A program made the position numbers and the translations under genes. Below are positions 9,033 to 17,787 of a DNA stretch of 64,000 nucleotides, piece after piece; positions within the stretch are counted from its first letter, which is position 1, and every line of letters begins with the position of its first letter. Source of the stretch: Oscillatoria princeps RMCB-10 (GTDB lineage Bacteria > Cyanobacteriota > Cyanobacteriia > Cyanobacteriales > Oscillatoriaceae); assembly GCA_019359235.1 (NCBI GenBank), contig JAHHHT010000033.1, positions 1 through 64,000 of the forward strand. The letters are read 5' to 3'. The notes beneath the pieces are model-generated. The model did not search any database and had not been told where the DNA came from. It was given only the letters and a program-made list of their open reading frames with translations.

Positions 9033-9227
9033 ATCTTAATCCTCCTGAACTTTGAAACTGATTACCTACATTATTAAGACGCTTCAGAAGACAATTCCTG
9101 AATTATTATATCGGTAAAATCTGCTTTTTGACTCTCTACACCTGTTTGGCTGGGGAGTTAACAGATAGCGTTCCAAACAGTCCAATAATTGGCATCACTT
9201 CCATCTGATGTCGCCACAATACCTACC

Positions 9228-10358
9228 CTAGCCGCACAGACAGTGCAGCCACCGAGAGAATGCCCCTACTACCGGCTTCCCGATAAAACCAAATTCCTCC
9301 AACCTACCCCCAGAACTCCCCGCAACAGAATCCGACTCAGAATTCCCCACAGATACCGCAACCACCGGCAACTCCTCACCCCCAACACTCTCCACTTCCA
9401 CCACCGCAACAGATAACCTCACCGGCACCCCCACAACCGGCTCAAATCCCGCATTACCCTGGGACATTTCCTCAAGTACCAACTCCCTTCCCACCGGCAT
9501 CACAGCCAATTCCATTGTTGTCCCATCCTCCCCTTCCAGAATAGCCGGCACTTCACAGATGCGCTGTCCCACATTCTGGCAATAAATCTCTTGCCGGTTC
9601 CCCATCTCTTGATGAGACACCTCTTCATCTTCCTCCAACTTTTCGGAGAAAGTCACAGTCTCAGGCAGAATCGGTTCAACTTGAGCAGCCTTCTTAAACT
9701 TGGCTGGTTTTGCCGGCACCTTGGCTGTATCCGGTTCAGTCCCATCCTCCTCGATAAAATATCCCCGCAACTCAAAAGCCAGAATTTCCCGCGCCTGGGA
9801 GATGCGCTTGCAGACATTCTGGTAGGTAATATTTTGCTGTTCGCTTATCTCTTGATAAGAGAATTCTTCATAAAAATGCAGAATAAACGTCTCGCGCAGT
9901 CGGGGCTGTAAATTATCAATAGCGCGGCGAATCACCATTTTTTTATCTTCCCGATCCAGGGCGCTGGCTGGAGTGTCGCCAACAGCAACCAGTCCCAGAT
10001 CCTCTTGAGCCGCGTAAGCTTCTATATCCTCAACTTGATTCGCACCTCGGCGACGTTTTATATCGATCCAGAAGTTCCGAATCAGCGTGGCCAGCCAAGA
10101 TTTGAAGTTATCGACTTTTTCCGCGAACTTTTGCACCTTTTCCCAAGCTTTCAGCATCGCCTGACTCAGCAGGTCTTCCGCTTCCACAGAGTTGCCGTTC
10201 GTCCAACTCAGACAGCAACGAAACAGGTAGTCTCGGTACTGTTGCCAGAGTGGCCAGAAGGCACGGATGTCACCGGCAGCAAGCCGCTGTAACAGCTGCT
10301 GCTCTTTGTCCGGGGTGTCTTGCAGGTAGATGGTTTTGTTAAAGCTAGTCACGGCCAT
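9228..10358 (-). CDS. ECF-like sigma factor with long C-terminal tail
   Basis: Sigma-70 family protein of 376 aa. Region 2 lies at about residues 25-105 ('EAEDLLSQAMLKAWEKVQKF', 'WLATLIRNFWIDIKRRR'). Region 4 lies at about 140-195 ('LQPRLRETFILHFYEEFSYQ', then a helix-turn-helix ending 'NVCKRISQAREIL'). The last 175 residues are an acidic, Gly/Val-rich tail without a recognised domain. Part of it, near residues 245-280 ('QEMGNRQEIYCQNVGQRI'), looks like a degraded copy of the region-4 helix-turn-helix. The gene resembles the interrupted sigma gene at 11303-12802 and the two are separated by duplicated DNA. No anti-sigma gene is adjacent. Target promoters are unknown. Confidence 0.8.
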   Translation of the reverse strand: MAVTSFNKTIYLQDTPDKEQQLLQRLAAGDIRAFWPLWQQYRDYLFRCCLSWTNGNSVEAEDLLSQAMLKAWEKVQKFAEKVDNFKSWLATLIRNFWIDIKRRRGANQVEDIEAYAAQEDLGLVAVGDTPASALDREDKKMVIRRAIDNLQPRLRETFILHFYEEFSYQEISEQQNITYQNVCKRISQAREILAFELRGYFIEEDGTEPDTAKVPAKPAKFKKAAQVEPILPETVTFSEKLEEDEEVSHQEMGNRQEIYCQNVGQRICEVPAILEGEDGTTMELAVMPVGRELVLEEMSQGNAGFEPVVGVPVRLSVAVVEVESVGGEELPVVAVSVGNSESDSVAGSSGGRLEEFGFIGKPVVGAFSRWLHCLCG

Positions 10359-11080
10359 AATCCGGGAAATAGATAACTTCTGTGGTCAATTGCCTGGCGT
10401 TATGATAAGCGCTCACCCCTGCTACAGCCAGAGCAGCGAGCCGGTGCTGTGCGCTTCTATTAGCTAGACGTTTTTGTCTGGCAATTTGTGAATTCGCCCG
10501 TTGCTAGAGAACTAGCCAAAGGGGTTCGGACACTAGACATTGAGGCTACACCTCGCAGTCACCAGCATCAAGCCTGTCCCCATCTCCGGCGTGCTGAGCG
10601 CACCGGCTTATATTACGCTGCGACATTCCCTGTCCATTCCTGACGGCCATAATCCGGGAAATAGATATAGCACTTGTCACTTGAGTGGAGTACAGTTAGA
10701 TCCCCCCAAACCACCCTTAAAAAGGGGGGCGCAAGAGAATGTTCCCCCCCTTTTTAAGGGTGGGCTAGGGGGGGATCTAATATCTGTACCTCACTCTGCT
10801 GAAATCTGCTGTAACTTCTCCGGTCAATTGGCCGGCGTTACGATAAACGCTCGCCCCTGCTACAGCCACAGCTATAGCCGGTGCTGCACGCTTCTATTAG
10901 CTAGACGTTTCTGTCTGGCAATTTGTGAATTCGCCACTTGCTATAAGACTAGCCAAAGGGTTTCCGACATTAGACATGGAGGCCATACCTCGCAGTCACC
11001 GGCATCAACCCTGTCCCCATCTCCGCAAGTGCGTTATGAGCGCACCGGCTTATGTTACGCTGCCAGATTCCTCGTCCCTT
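10359..11080. repeat. Tandem duplication of a ~270-bp non-coding segment
   Basis: Copy 1 begins at about 10353 ('acggccataatccgggaaat') and runs to about 10630. Copy 2 begins at about 10644 with the same text and continues, after an insertion, to about 11070. Shared blocks include 'tagctagacgttt.tgtctgg', 'caatttgtgaattcgcc', 'ctagccaaaggg' and 'gcgcaccggcttat'. The first copy starts inside the 5' end of the upstream sigma gene, so its start region was duplicated too. Copies differ by scattered substitutions, so the event is not recent. No gene is visible. Confidence 0.75.
10668..10811. mobile_element. MITE-like element with TA target duplication
   Basis: A 144-bp insertion inside copy 2 of the tandem duplication. 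Copy 1 preserves the empty site 'agata/acttct'. In copy 2 the same site reads agaTA, insertion, TAacttct, a 2-bp TA duplication as made by Tc1/mariner/IS630-type transposition. The ends are imperfect inverted repeats: 'tagcacttgtcac' against the complement of the right end 'cagcagatttcag', and 'gtacag..tagatcccccc' on both sides. The core is a GC-rich hairpin ('cttaaaaaggggggcg' / 'ccccccctttttaaggg'). There is no coding capacity, so it needs a transposase elsewhere. The same hairpin core recurs at 58959-59033. Confidence 0.75.
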
Positions 11081-11302
11081 ACTGAGCTCTCCATTGCTAG
11101 AGCAATAGACAGCTCAGTAATGGACAAGACATCTCACTTGCTAGCAGGGATAGGGACAGGCGAGACGCCTGTCCTACGTCCGTGCCCTAAGCGACCGCGC
11201 ATTTTTTCGCATGTCAAATCCCGCGATTCGCACTCCCAAAAAAAGTGCTCGCGCCACCAATCCTAAACACTGATTCAAAGCCAATTTCTCCCCACCTATT
11301 TT
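11080..11302. repeat. Dispersed palindromes between the sigma genes
   Basis: At about 11083-11126 there is an inverted repeat pairing 'ttactgagctctccattgct' with 'agcaatagacagctcagtaa'. At 11152-11181 there is a copy of the palindromic family 'ggacaggcgagacgcctgtc'. Related copies of the first occur near 13150. Confidence 0.6.
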
Positions 11303-12802
11303 TCAGATGGAAGACAGCCAATAGCCCCCACTGTCCGCCCAAACCCTCCAGCACAGTCCAAAAAGCCACCGCATCTCCCGCACACTGGCGGAAGGCTCTT
11401 TCTGGCCCAGGTGCCCATCCCAGACAGATGCGCCAACCTCTGGACGTAGGACAGGCGTCCCGCCTGTCCCGAGCTCTCGGCGTAGGACAGGCGTCCCGCC
11501 TGTCCTCCCCCCTGTCCCCCAACCGGCTTTCAGGTGTGAGAGTGGGGTTCCCAGGACTGTGCAAAGAATTTTCATAATCCTTCCAGTGTTTAACCCCCCC
11601 AAAAGAGGTTCCCCACCGGCAGCAATCCCCAACTCCCCTTTAGCCGCCTCCCCACAAGCCGGTGCTATAGGTGCAACAAAGCTCCCCGCTTCTCGCGAGA
11701 ACCCACCGGCAACAATACCTAACGCCCCATCTTCCAGGCGCTGCACAGTATAAGGATAATTGAAACTTTTTCCACGATATCCAAAACCTCTCAAACTCCC
11801 CCTCCCCGCACGCGGGGAGGGGGTTGGGGGGTGGGGTTCATCCCACAATTGCCCACCGGCAGCAATCCCCAACTCCAAATCTAAACAAGTCTCCCCTTGA
11901 GCCGATGCCACCGGCACAACCAAGCTCCCCGCTTCCCGCGAGAACCCACCGGCAACAATCCCTAATGGCTCCTCTTCCAACCCCTCAAAAGGAGCCGGTG
12001 CAACAGAAACCGCCGCCTCCATCGGTTCCCCACCGACAACAATCCCCAACTCCTTATCTACACAAGCCTGCTCAGAAGCCTCCGCACCCACCGGCTCCCC
12101 ACTTCCAACCGGCAACACCTCCTCTAATTCCCGAGACGGTGATGCCAAAGTTTCCCCAACAGCCGGTGCAGCGAGCGTTCCCTTCTTGGACTTCCTCCCT
12201 TTTCGAGGTTGCCGAGGAACATCATCTTCCTCCCCCACAAACTCGCTCAACTTCTCTTTCAAAATTGCCCGCGCCTGCGATATGCGCTTGCGCACATTAT
12301 CGTAGCTAATCTCAAGCAATTCGGCAATTTCTCGACAAGACTTCTCCTGATAATAGTGCAAGCGAATAGGCTCGCGCAGTCTGGCAGGCAAATCATTAAT
12401 TGCCTCCCCCAAAATTTTTGCGCGATCCCGCCGCTAAGCGGCGGGATCGATTTCTTCGTCCTGATAAACCAGGACTTCATTTTCAAAGGAAGCTACGGAT
12501 TCAATGCTCTCAGTTCTCTTAGCCTCCCTTCCCAGAGAGCGCAACACATCTGTACAGTGGTTATCAATCACCCTTCTGAGCCAAGCTTTCAAATTAGCAA
12601 TCCGGGCACCAGCTTGTACCTTCTCCCAGGCTTTCAGCATCCCCTGACTTAGGGCATCCTCAGCCAAGGTTGGGTTGTTCCCCATCTGCTTCAGACAGCA
12701 GCGGTAAAGAGATTCCCACTCTTGCTGCCACAGCTCCCAAAAATTATCTTTTATATATTCTATACTACCGCTTTCGTATGACAGGGTGAGTGTTTCTGAC
12801 AC
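11303..12802 (-). pseudogene. ECF-like sigma factor interrupted by a palindrome with in-frame stop
   Basis: Sigma region 2 is encoded from ATG 12802 ('AEDALSQGMLKAWEKVQAGA', 'LKAWLRRVIDNHCTDVLRSL'). Region 4 follows in the same frame ('INDLPARLREPIRLHYYQEK', 'ISYDNVRKRISQARAIL'). Between them the frame reads DEEID, then PAA, stop, RRD, then RAKILGEAI. The PAA-stop-RRD block is a 21-bp insertion forming an 11-bp perfect hairpin. Removing it restores DEEIDRAKILGEAI. Unless the TAG is read through, or region 4 is translated separately from TTG at 12412, the factor is dead. The tail of about 280 residues carries at least five LGI(V/A)(V/A)GG motifs, an in-frame copy of a 110-bp dispersed repeat (about 11745-11855) and, near the C-terminus, two palindrome copies (11442-11505). 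Paralog of the sigma gene at 9228-10358. Confidence 0.82.
12424..12448. repeat. Perfect palindromic insertion with GATC duplication
   Basis: Reads GATCCCGCCGC, TAA, GCGGCGGGATC: an 11-bp perfect stem with a 3-nt loop. Relative to the inferred original coding text the net gain is 21 bp, which equals a 17-bp hairpin core plus a duplicated GATC. On the coding (minus) strand the loop supplies the TAG stop that splits the sigma factor. Confidence 0.8.
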
Positions 12803-13690
12803 CTATTTCCTCCTTTTTAGTCCTGGCCACTCCCGGGGAGCGCTTGCATGCGAAACACACTTCTAGCTGTTCTCCGCTTCCTCTCCTGAACTTTTCTGGT
12901 TTTCACACATCCTCTACTCTAACCACCCCTTACCTTGATGTCAATCCCCTTACTCTAAACTTTATATTTCCTTTACATGCCTGCTAACAAGTCTGGACGT
13001 CCATATCTGGATATCCTCTGACTGTTAAATTCGGTGCGAGTCAAATTTTCGACTCGCTCTCCTAGCCCGAAACAAGGCCAATTTCATCCCCCTAGGACGT
13101 AGGACAGGCGAGACGCCTGGTAACTACTAGCACGTGATATTCCTTAGGCATTACTGAGCTGTCCATTGCTATAGAACAGCCGAGTCATCTCTCAATTGCT
13201 CGCGCCCAGTCGCTCAAATAGAACGCCTCATCGCGTCTCCAATTGCACGCCTCTGCGCCAAAATATCCTGACCGAACTCACCGGCACCGCCACTTGACAG
13301 TTGCCTGCAAACTCAGCCCTTGACAGACGTTAATTTTGTGTGCTATCCCTTTCGCACAAGTTAACTGCCGCTCACCTGCCAAAAGACACATATCTAAGCT
13401 ATGCCTTCTGATAGATGACTGTCAATGGCTAGTATGTAAAGTTTCTGTAAAGAAAAGTCCTGTAATGTAAAGTAGGGACCGACCTTGTGCCCGCCTGCCG
13501 GCACCTGCCGGCCTGGCCCATGCCGGCGTGCCCTTAAGGGGTTAGGGGGTAGGGGGTAGGTTTCAGAAGGTAAGTGAGAATTGACCCCATGCCCGATTGC
13601 CGGTCGCCTATGGCCCAATGCGGGCCTGCCCCATGTTAGGGGTTAGGGGCCAGGTGTGAGGGGTTAGGTGTGAGGGGAAAGCCAATGCCC
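12803..13690. other. Non-coding stretch with scattered repeats
   Basis: No gene recognised. Contents: an inverted repeat at about 13035-13057 ('gcgagtc' / 'gactcgc'), a palindromic 'ggacgtaggacaggcgagac' copy at 13095-13120, text related to the 'attactgagctgtccattgc' element near 13152, and GC-rich 'ctgccggc' clusters near 13490-13530. Open frames here have no recognisable domains. Confidence 0.55.
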
Positions 13691-13805
13691 CATGCCCAAT
13701 GCCCAATGCCCAATGCCCAATGCCCAATGCCCAATGCCCAATGCCCCATGCGCCATGCCCCATGCCCCATGCCCCATGCGCCATGCCTCATGCCCCATGC
13801 CAGGC
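13683..13805. repeat. Heptamer tandem repeat tract (CCCAATG/CCCCATG)
   Basis: A run of about 15 units of 7 bp, first CCCAATG-like then CCCCATG and CGCCATG variants. This is the short tandemly repeated repetitive (STRR) type known from cyanobacteria. It ends inside the last codons of the PatA-like gene on the opposite strand. Related tracts are at about 25180-25270, 29757-29797, 50411-50475 and 52920-52952. Confidence 0.85.
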
Positions 13806-14986
13806 TATGCCATTTCCGGGGGTGCGAGGGGGAAAGATGCCGGTGAGCCGACCGGCAGGTGTTTTTCCACCATTTCCAGAACCTTTTTCGCGTCCGGGGG
13901 TTTACTTAAAAAATCAGAAGCGCCGGTAAATTTAGAGCGGACGCGCTCGACAACGCTATCGTGGCCGGTGAGAATAATAATCGGCGTATTGCGAAACACA
14001 GAAGTTTGCCGCAAAAAAGCGCAGAGGGCGTGACCGTCCGCATGAGGCATTACCAAATCCAGAAAAATTAAAGCCGGCTTGTGCTTGACAAGGACAGGCA
14101 TTTCCAGAAGCGGCTCTTGAATTTTCAGCACTCGGTAGCCTGCCGGCACCAGAATACTCTCTAAAGTGTGGCAAACAACAGCACTGTCATCAATACAGGC
14201 GATCGTCGGTGCCGAGAGTTTAACCGCATTGGAAACCAAGCGCAATTGCTCCATAGGAGAAAGCAAGTCCGGCACCTCTCGGAATTCAATCAGTCCCTGC
14301 TGTAAAAAGTGATGCAAAATTCTGCTCACCCCTGTCACAGATTGCTGCCTTTCCAAAGCAATATCCCAAAGAGTATTCTGACCGTTGAACAGAGTCTTCA
14401 TGCCGAAGAAAGTGTCAGAAGAAACAGGAGGTTGGGAAGTGGGACGCTCTTTTAAAATCGGTGCGAGGTCAGGAGAGATATAGCTTAAACCCATCGCGTG
14501 CCACTGCTGCCATGTCTCCCCCGTTTTCTGGAGAAGTTGCTTGAGCTCCACTGAGGACAAAGGCAAGGTGAGAGTTTTTTGAGAGTCAGGCTGTCGGGGG
14601 GAAGGAAACCACCGGCTCGCCAAATACGGCTGGCCAACCATCGTAAACAGCACCTCCCTGACGATGGATTGAATGACACCCTTAGCTTGAGAGAGGCTCA
14701 GCTGCGCTTGAGTGACACCTTGGTGGAGCAATTGATACTCCCAGAGGTGAACAGACGAGAGCTGGTTGGGGTCAGCCGCAAAGCCAGGACAGAAAAGCGA
14801 CACAGCTCTGTTCCAGCGCCTGACTCGGTGGGAGCCGCCGGTGGCATAGACAAGCTGACCGAGGCGGAAGAAAAATTGCCATTGGCCTTCCCCCTGAGCG
14901 AGAATCAATTTGCCTGTGGCTCGTTGCTGGGTCAGCGCTGCTAGCTTCGTGGCAAGCTTGGCAAACTCTGATGAATCGAATTCCAT
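13805..14986 (-). CDS. PatA-like response regulator (PATAN + receiver)
   Basis: 393 aa. The N-terminal half (about 1-250) is a DUF4388/PATAN domain ('TGKLILAQGEGQWQFFFRLG'), followed by a receiver domain at about 261-378. Receiver residues are present: acidic pair at 266-267 ('IACIDDSAV'), phospho-acceptor Asp310 ('LIFLDLVMPHADG'), Thr340 ('IIILTG') and Lys362 ('FLSKP'). The architecture matches cyanobacterial PatA, PixG and PilG-type regulators, which act in heterocyst patterning, phototaxis and pilus control. No partner chemotaxis-type genes are adjacent, so it is an orphan here and its role is open. The last residues run into the heptamer repeat tract, so the natural C-terminus may have been altered. 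Confidence 0.88.
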   Translation of the reverse strand: MEFDSSEFAKLATKLAALTQQRATGKLILAQGEGQWQFFFRLGQLVYATGGSHRVRRWNRAVSLFCPGFAADPNQLSSVHLWEYQLLHQGVTQAQLSLSQAKGVIQSIVREVLFTMVGQPYLASRWFPSPRQPDSQKTLTLPLSSVELKQLLQKTGETWQQWHAMGLSYISPDLAPILKERPTSQPPVSSDTFFGMKTLFNGQNTLWDIALERQQSVTGVSRILHHFLQQGLIEFREVPDLLSPMEQLRLVSNAVKLSAPTIACIDDSAVVCHTLESILVPAGYRVLKIQEPLLEMPVLVKHKPALIFLDLVMPHADGHALCAFLRQTSVFRNTPIIILTGHDSVVERVRSKFTGASDFLSKPPDAKKVLEMVEKHLPVGSPASFPLAPPEMA

Positions 14987-15222
14987 AGGAAGCCCAGCTA
15001 CACAGATACAGGGGATTTTAAATTATCTGGATATAGTGCTGCCTCAGTAATTTTCCGGATATTGCCCCTCAGTAATTTTCCGGACATTCAAGGACAGGGG
15101 GCAGGAAAAAGAGCCGCCAGCAAAAACCCGCGCTCTCTTACTGCCGCGAGCGCAAAGGTTCGTGCCGGCGCTAGCGGCCTTCTTGCCTGTTGCTCCCTTC
15201 GCCACGCGCCCTGTCCTAAAAA
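14987..15222. repeat. Short tandem direct repeat in a spacer
   Basis: 'cagtaattttccggatatt' (from about 15048) is repeated 25 bp later as 'cagtaattttccggacatt' (from about 15072). No gene seen. Confidence 0.5.
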
Positions 15223-17403
15223 TCACCGGCTGAAAGCCGTTTTCTGGCTAGCTGAGTGCTGGGCTACCCGCTGGCCAACCTCTGGATTGTAAAGCCGCAG
15301 GTAATTCCAGTAGTTCCCAAAAACCGCCTTCACATAGCCTCGCGTCTCATCAAAAGGAATCTTCTCAATAAACAGGTCAGGGTCGCCCAAATCCGACTTA
15401 CTCAGCCAGTCCGACACACTGCCGGGTCCGGCATTGTAACTCGCCACTGCCAAAAGGGAGTTATTGTTATAGGCCCTGTGCGTAAAATCCAGATACGCCG
15501 TGCCCAGCTGAACGTTATCGTCAGGATTGTCCAGCTTATATTGCGCCAAACCGATTGATTTCGCCATCTCAGCGCCGGTTTCTGGCATCACCTGCATTAA
15601 GCCGACCGCACCGACAGAAGATTTAATCCCCGGCATAAATCGCGACTCCTGCCGGATTAAACCCGTCACCAGCATGGGATTGATATCTTGTTTTTCAGAC
15701 CAGGTGAAAATGCTCTCCACAAAAGGGAACGGATAAAGCGCCTGCCAGTAAGCCGGTTGCTGCCGGAGAGTCAAGTATTGCGCTCGCTCCTCAGGCACCT
15801 CTCGCTGCCTCAGGTAAGAAACCATGAAAAGCCCTTCTAAATTGTCCCCGACAGCGAGACGCATCAGGCCATCTGTGAACTGTTCGGCCACGCTAGGCTT
15901 GATCCGGTTTTTATACTCCCCCTGCCAAAGCGTCCAGGCATCGCGGTCCTGACCCAGCAAGTAGAGTTCTTTCAAAACGTCAGACCCCACCGGCAGTGTC
16001 GGTCGCAGCGGAGGGCGCACCACTTGGGGAAGCCGCTGGCGCACCGTCGTGAAGTCTCCCACATCCCAGCCCAAGAATACCGCAGCCCGCCACGCATAGT
16101 AAGACTCTGGATACTTGCCCAGCAGATATTCAAAAGTTTTCTTGGCGTCTTCCCCCCGCCCGAGATTCTTCGCCCATTTCCCCACCCAGAAAGCCGCCTC
16201 AGGAGCCAGATCGCTGTCGGGATTTTGCACAGCAAGCTCCTGCGCCCACTTCCACGCCCCTCTCCAATCGCTAGCCGCTGCCTGTTTCTGGGCCAGACTC
16301 CAGCGCAGTTGGGCGGCGGCGTCAGAATTGCTGTACTTGCTCAGCAGGGTTTGACGGGCTTGTTCCGCCGCCTGGAGCTTTTGCAGGGTGTCGAGAACTT
16401 TCGCTTTTTCCAAAAGCGCCTCAGGTGCTTTTTGTGGGAACTCCGCGATCACCCGGTCGAGATAGGGGATTGCCAGTTTCACGTCCAGCATCTTCTCCAG
16501 GCGCAGCAGGGCGGTGGCGGTTTCCTCGGATTTGGGGAATTCCCGTATCAGCTTCAGATAAGCCTCCCGGGCCGGTTCTATCTTGTCGCCCAGCTGCAGC
16601 CCCCTGCCGGCGCGGTAGAAATTGCGGGGCGAACGGGGAGCTTTGGCGTAAGCGGCACCGGCTTTGGCGTACTCCTGTTTTTCCCAGTAGGCAAAAGCAA
16701 CGCTCTCCCAGTCTTCTGGAGAGAGCTGGTCGCCAAATTTGCTCTTGAGCCGGTCTAGCGCTGAGACAATATCCGGGTGGTAGTGGCCATATTTGGCCAG
16801 CACCAGCAGCGGCTGCTGCTGGTTGGGATTTTTCTGCAACCTGAGGCTGGCAATTTCAACCGTCCGGGGGTGGGCGGGAAATTGCTCTAGGGCTCGCTCC
16901 CAGTACTGCGGCTCTTTCTGGCCCAGTGCGTAGAGGGCTTCCGCTGCCACCGGCTCCTTGGGATAGCTTTTCAGAAGCTCCTGCCAAGCGGCGCTAGCTT
17001 TTTCCGCGCTGCCGGTCAGTTCGTAAGCTCGGGCGCGTTTGAAAGCAATGTGGCCAGCTAAGAGGGGATACTCCTTCTCTAAGCCTTCCAGCAAGCTGAG
17101 CGCCTTGTCCCCCTGGTTTTGCTCAATCAGGTCACTCGCCAGCAGATAGCGGGCTTGGCTGCGAGAGTGGGATTTTTCTCCTTGCGCCAAGGCTTCCAGC
17201 TGCGAAGCTCGCGCGGAGGGTGACAGCTGCGCCAGCTGGTACACTTCCGAGTCGGAAGTGTGGCTGTCCACCAGCGCCAGCGGGTCGCGGAACAGACCGG
17301 AGCCCGTCCGGTTGAAGACAGGCAGGGAAACCCCGATTAACAGGACACAGACTCCTGTGCTGACCGCCAGAGGCAATTTGAATTTGCGTCGCTTCTTGAA
17401 CAT
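15223..17403 (-). CDS. Soluble lytic murein transglycosylase
   Basis: 726 aa, Slt70-like. It cleaves the MurNAc-GlcNAc bond of peptidoglycan with formation of 1,6-anhydro-MurNAc. An N-terminal membrane anchor or uncleaved signal sits at about residues 10-29 ('LPLAVSTGVCVLLIGVSLPV'). A long superhelical TPR-like region occupies about 60-560. The C-terminal SLT catalytic domain starts near 575: 'GLIRQESRF' with catalytic Glu586, then 'SVGAVGLMQVMPETG' and 'ASYNAGPGSVSDWL', all standard family motifs. The gene is transcribed away from pepA, with about 385 bp between their starts. The call is secure from the catalytic motifs. Confidence 0.95.
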   Translation of the reverse strand: MFKKRRKFKLPLAVSTGVCVLLIGVSLPVFNRTGSGLFRDPLALVDSHTSDSEVYQLAQLSPSARASQLEALAQGEKSHSRSQARYLLASDLIEQNQGDKALSLLEGLEKEYPLLAGHIAFKRARAYELTGSAEKASAAWQELLKSYPKEPVAAEALYALGQKEPQYWERALEQFPAHPRTVEIASLRLQKNPNQQQPLLVLAKYGHYHPDIVSALDRLKSKFGDQLSPEDWESVAFAYWEKQEYAKAGAAYAKAPRSPRNFYRAGRGLQLGDKIEPAREAYLKLIREFPKSEETATALLRLEKMLDVKLAIPYLDRVIAEFPQKAPEALLEKAKVLDTLQKLQAAEQARQTLLSKYSNSDAAAQLRWSLAQKQAAASDWRGAWKWAQELAVQNPDSDLAPEAAFWVGKWAKNLGRGEDAKKTFEYLLGKYPESYYAWRAAVFLGWDVGDFTTVRQRLPQVVRPPLRPTLPVGSDVLKELYLLGQDRDAWTLWQGEYKNRIKPSVAEQFTDGLMRLAVGDNLEGLFMVSYLRQREVPEERAQYLTLRQQPAYWQALYPFPFVESIFTWSEKQDINPMLVTGLIRQESRFMPGIKSSVGAVGLMQVMPETGAEMAKSIGLAQYKLDNPDDNVQLGTAYLDFTHRAYNNNSLLAVASYNAGPGSVSDWLSKSDLGDPDLFIEKIPFDETRGYVKAVFGNYWNYLRLYNPEVGQRVAQHSASQKTAFSR

Positions 17404-17787
17404 GGATTGGGTTTAGCCTTTGGGAGGAAGTAGATTGCAATCGCAGCTTCTGCGGAGCAGCTGCTCCGTACGCGCTCGCAAAGCTTGAGCGGCTGTGAGT
17501 CTTCCAGAGTTTTCAGGAATCAGGAAGCACGCTTTTGCTGCATGACTGCTGACTCCTGAGTCCTGACTCCTCATTTTGACGAGCTGACCGCACAGAAGGT
17601 GACATATAACTTTTATTTTGCTATATCCTGCTGTAGCTAGAAAACAAACGCCACCAACGAGCCGCTGCACGCCAGCTATCTTTTCAGGGTGCCGGTGCAG
17701 ATCCCCACCGCCCGACGGGGGAAGACGAGCCGGCAGGCTTACAGTTAAAATGCTTAAGTCCTGAGGTACTTTAAGGCAGAAGAAGGA
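17404..17787. other. Divergent intergenic region slt / pepA
   Basis: Holds promoters for both flanking genes by position, but no box I would commit to. A low-complexity 'actgctgactcctgagtcct' run is present near 17542-17561. No gene seen. Confidence 0.5.

Noticed and set aside
11560-12180. RiPP precursor with multiple double-glycine sites
   Set aside because: The motifs are in the tail of a sigma factor gene, with no leader, no core peptide and no maturation enzyme nearby. Kept only as a finding about the tail.
13394-13618. 74-residue open frame
   Set aside because: Falls in GC-rich repeats and reads as low-complexity Pro/His/Gly text.
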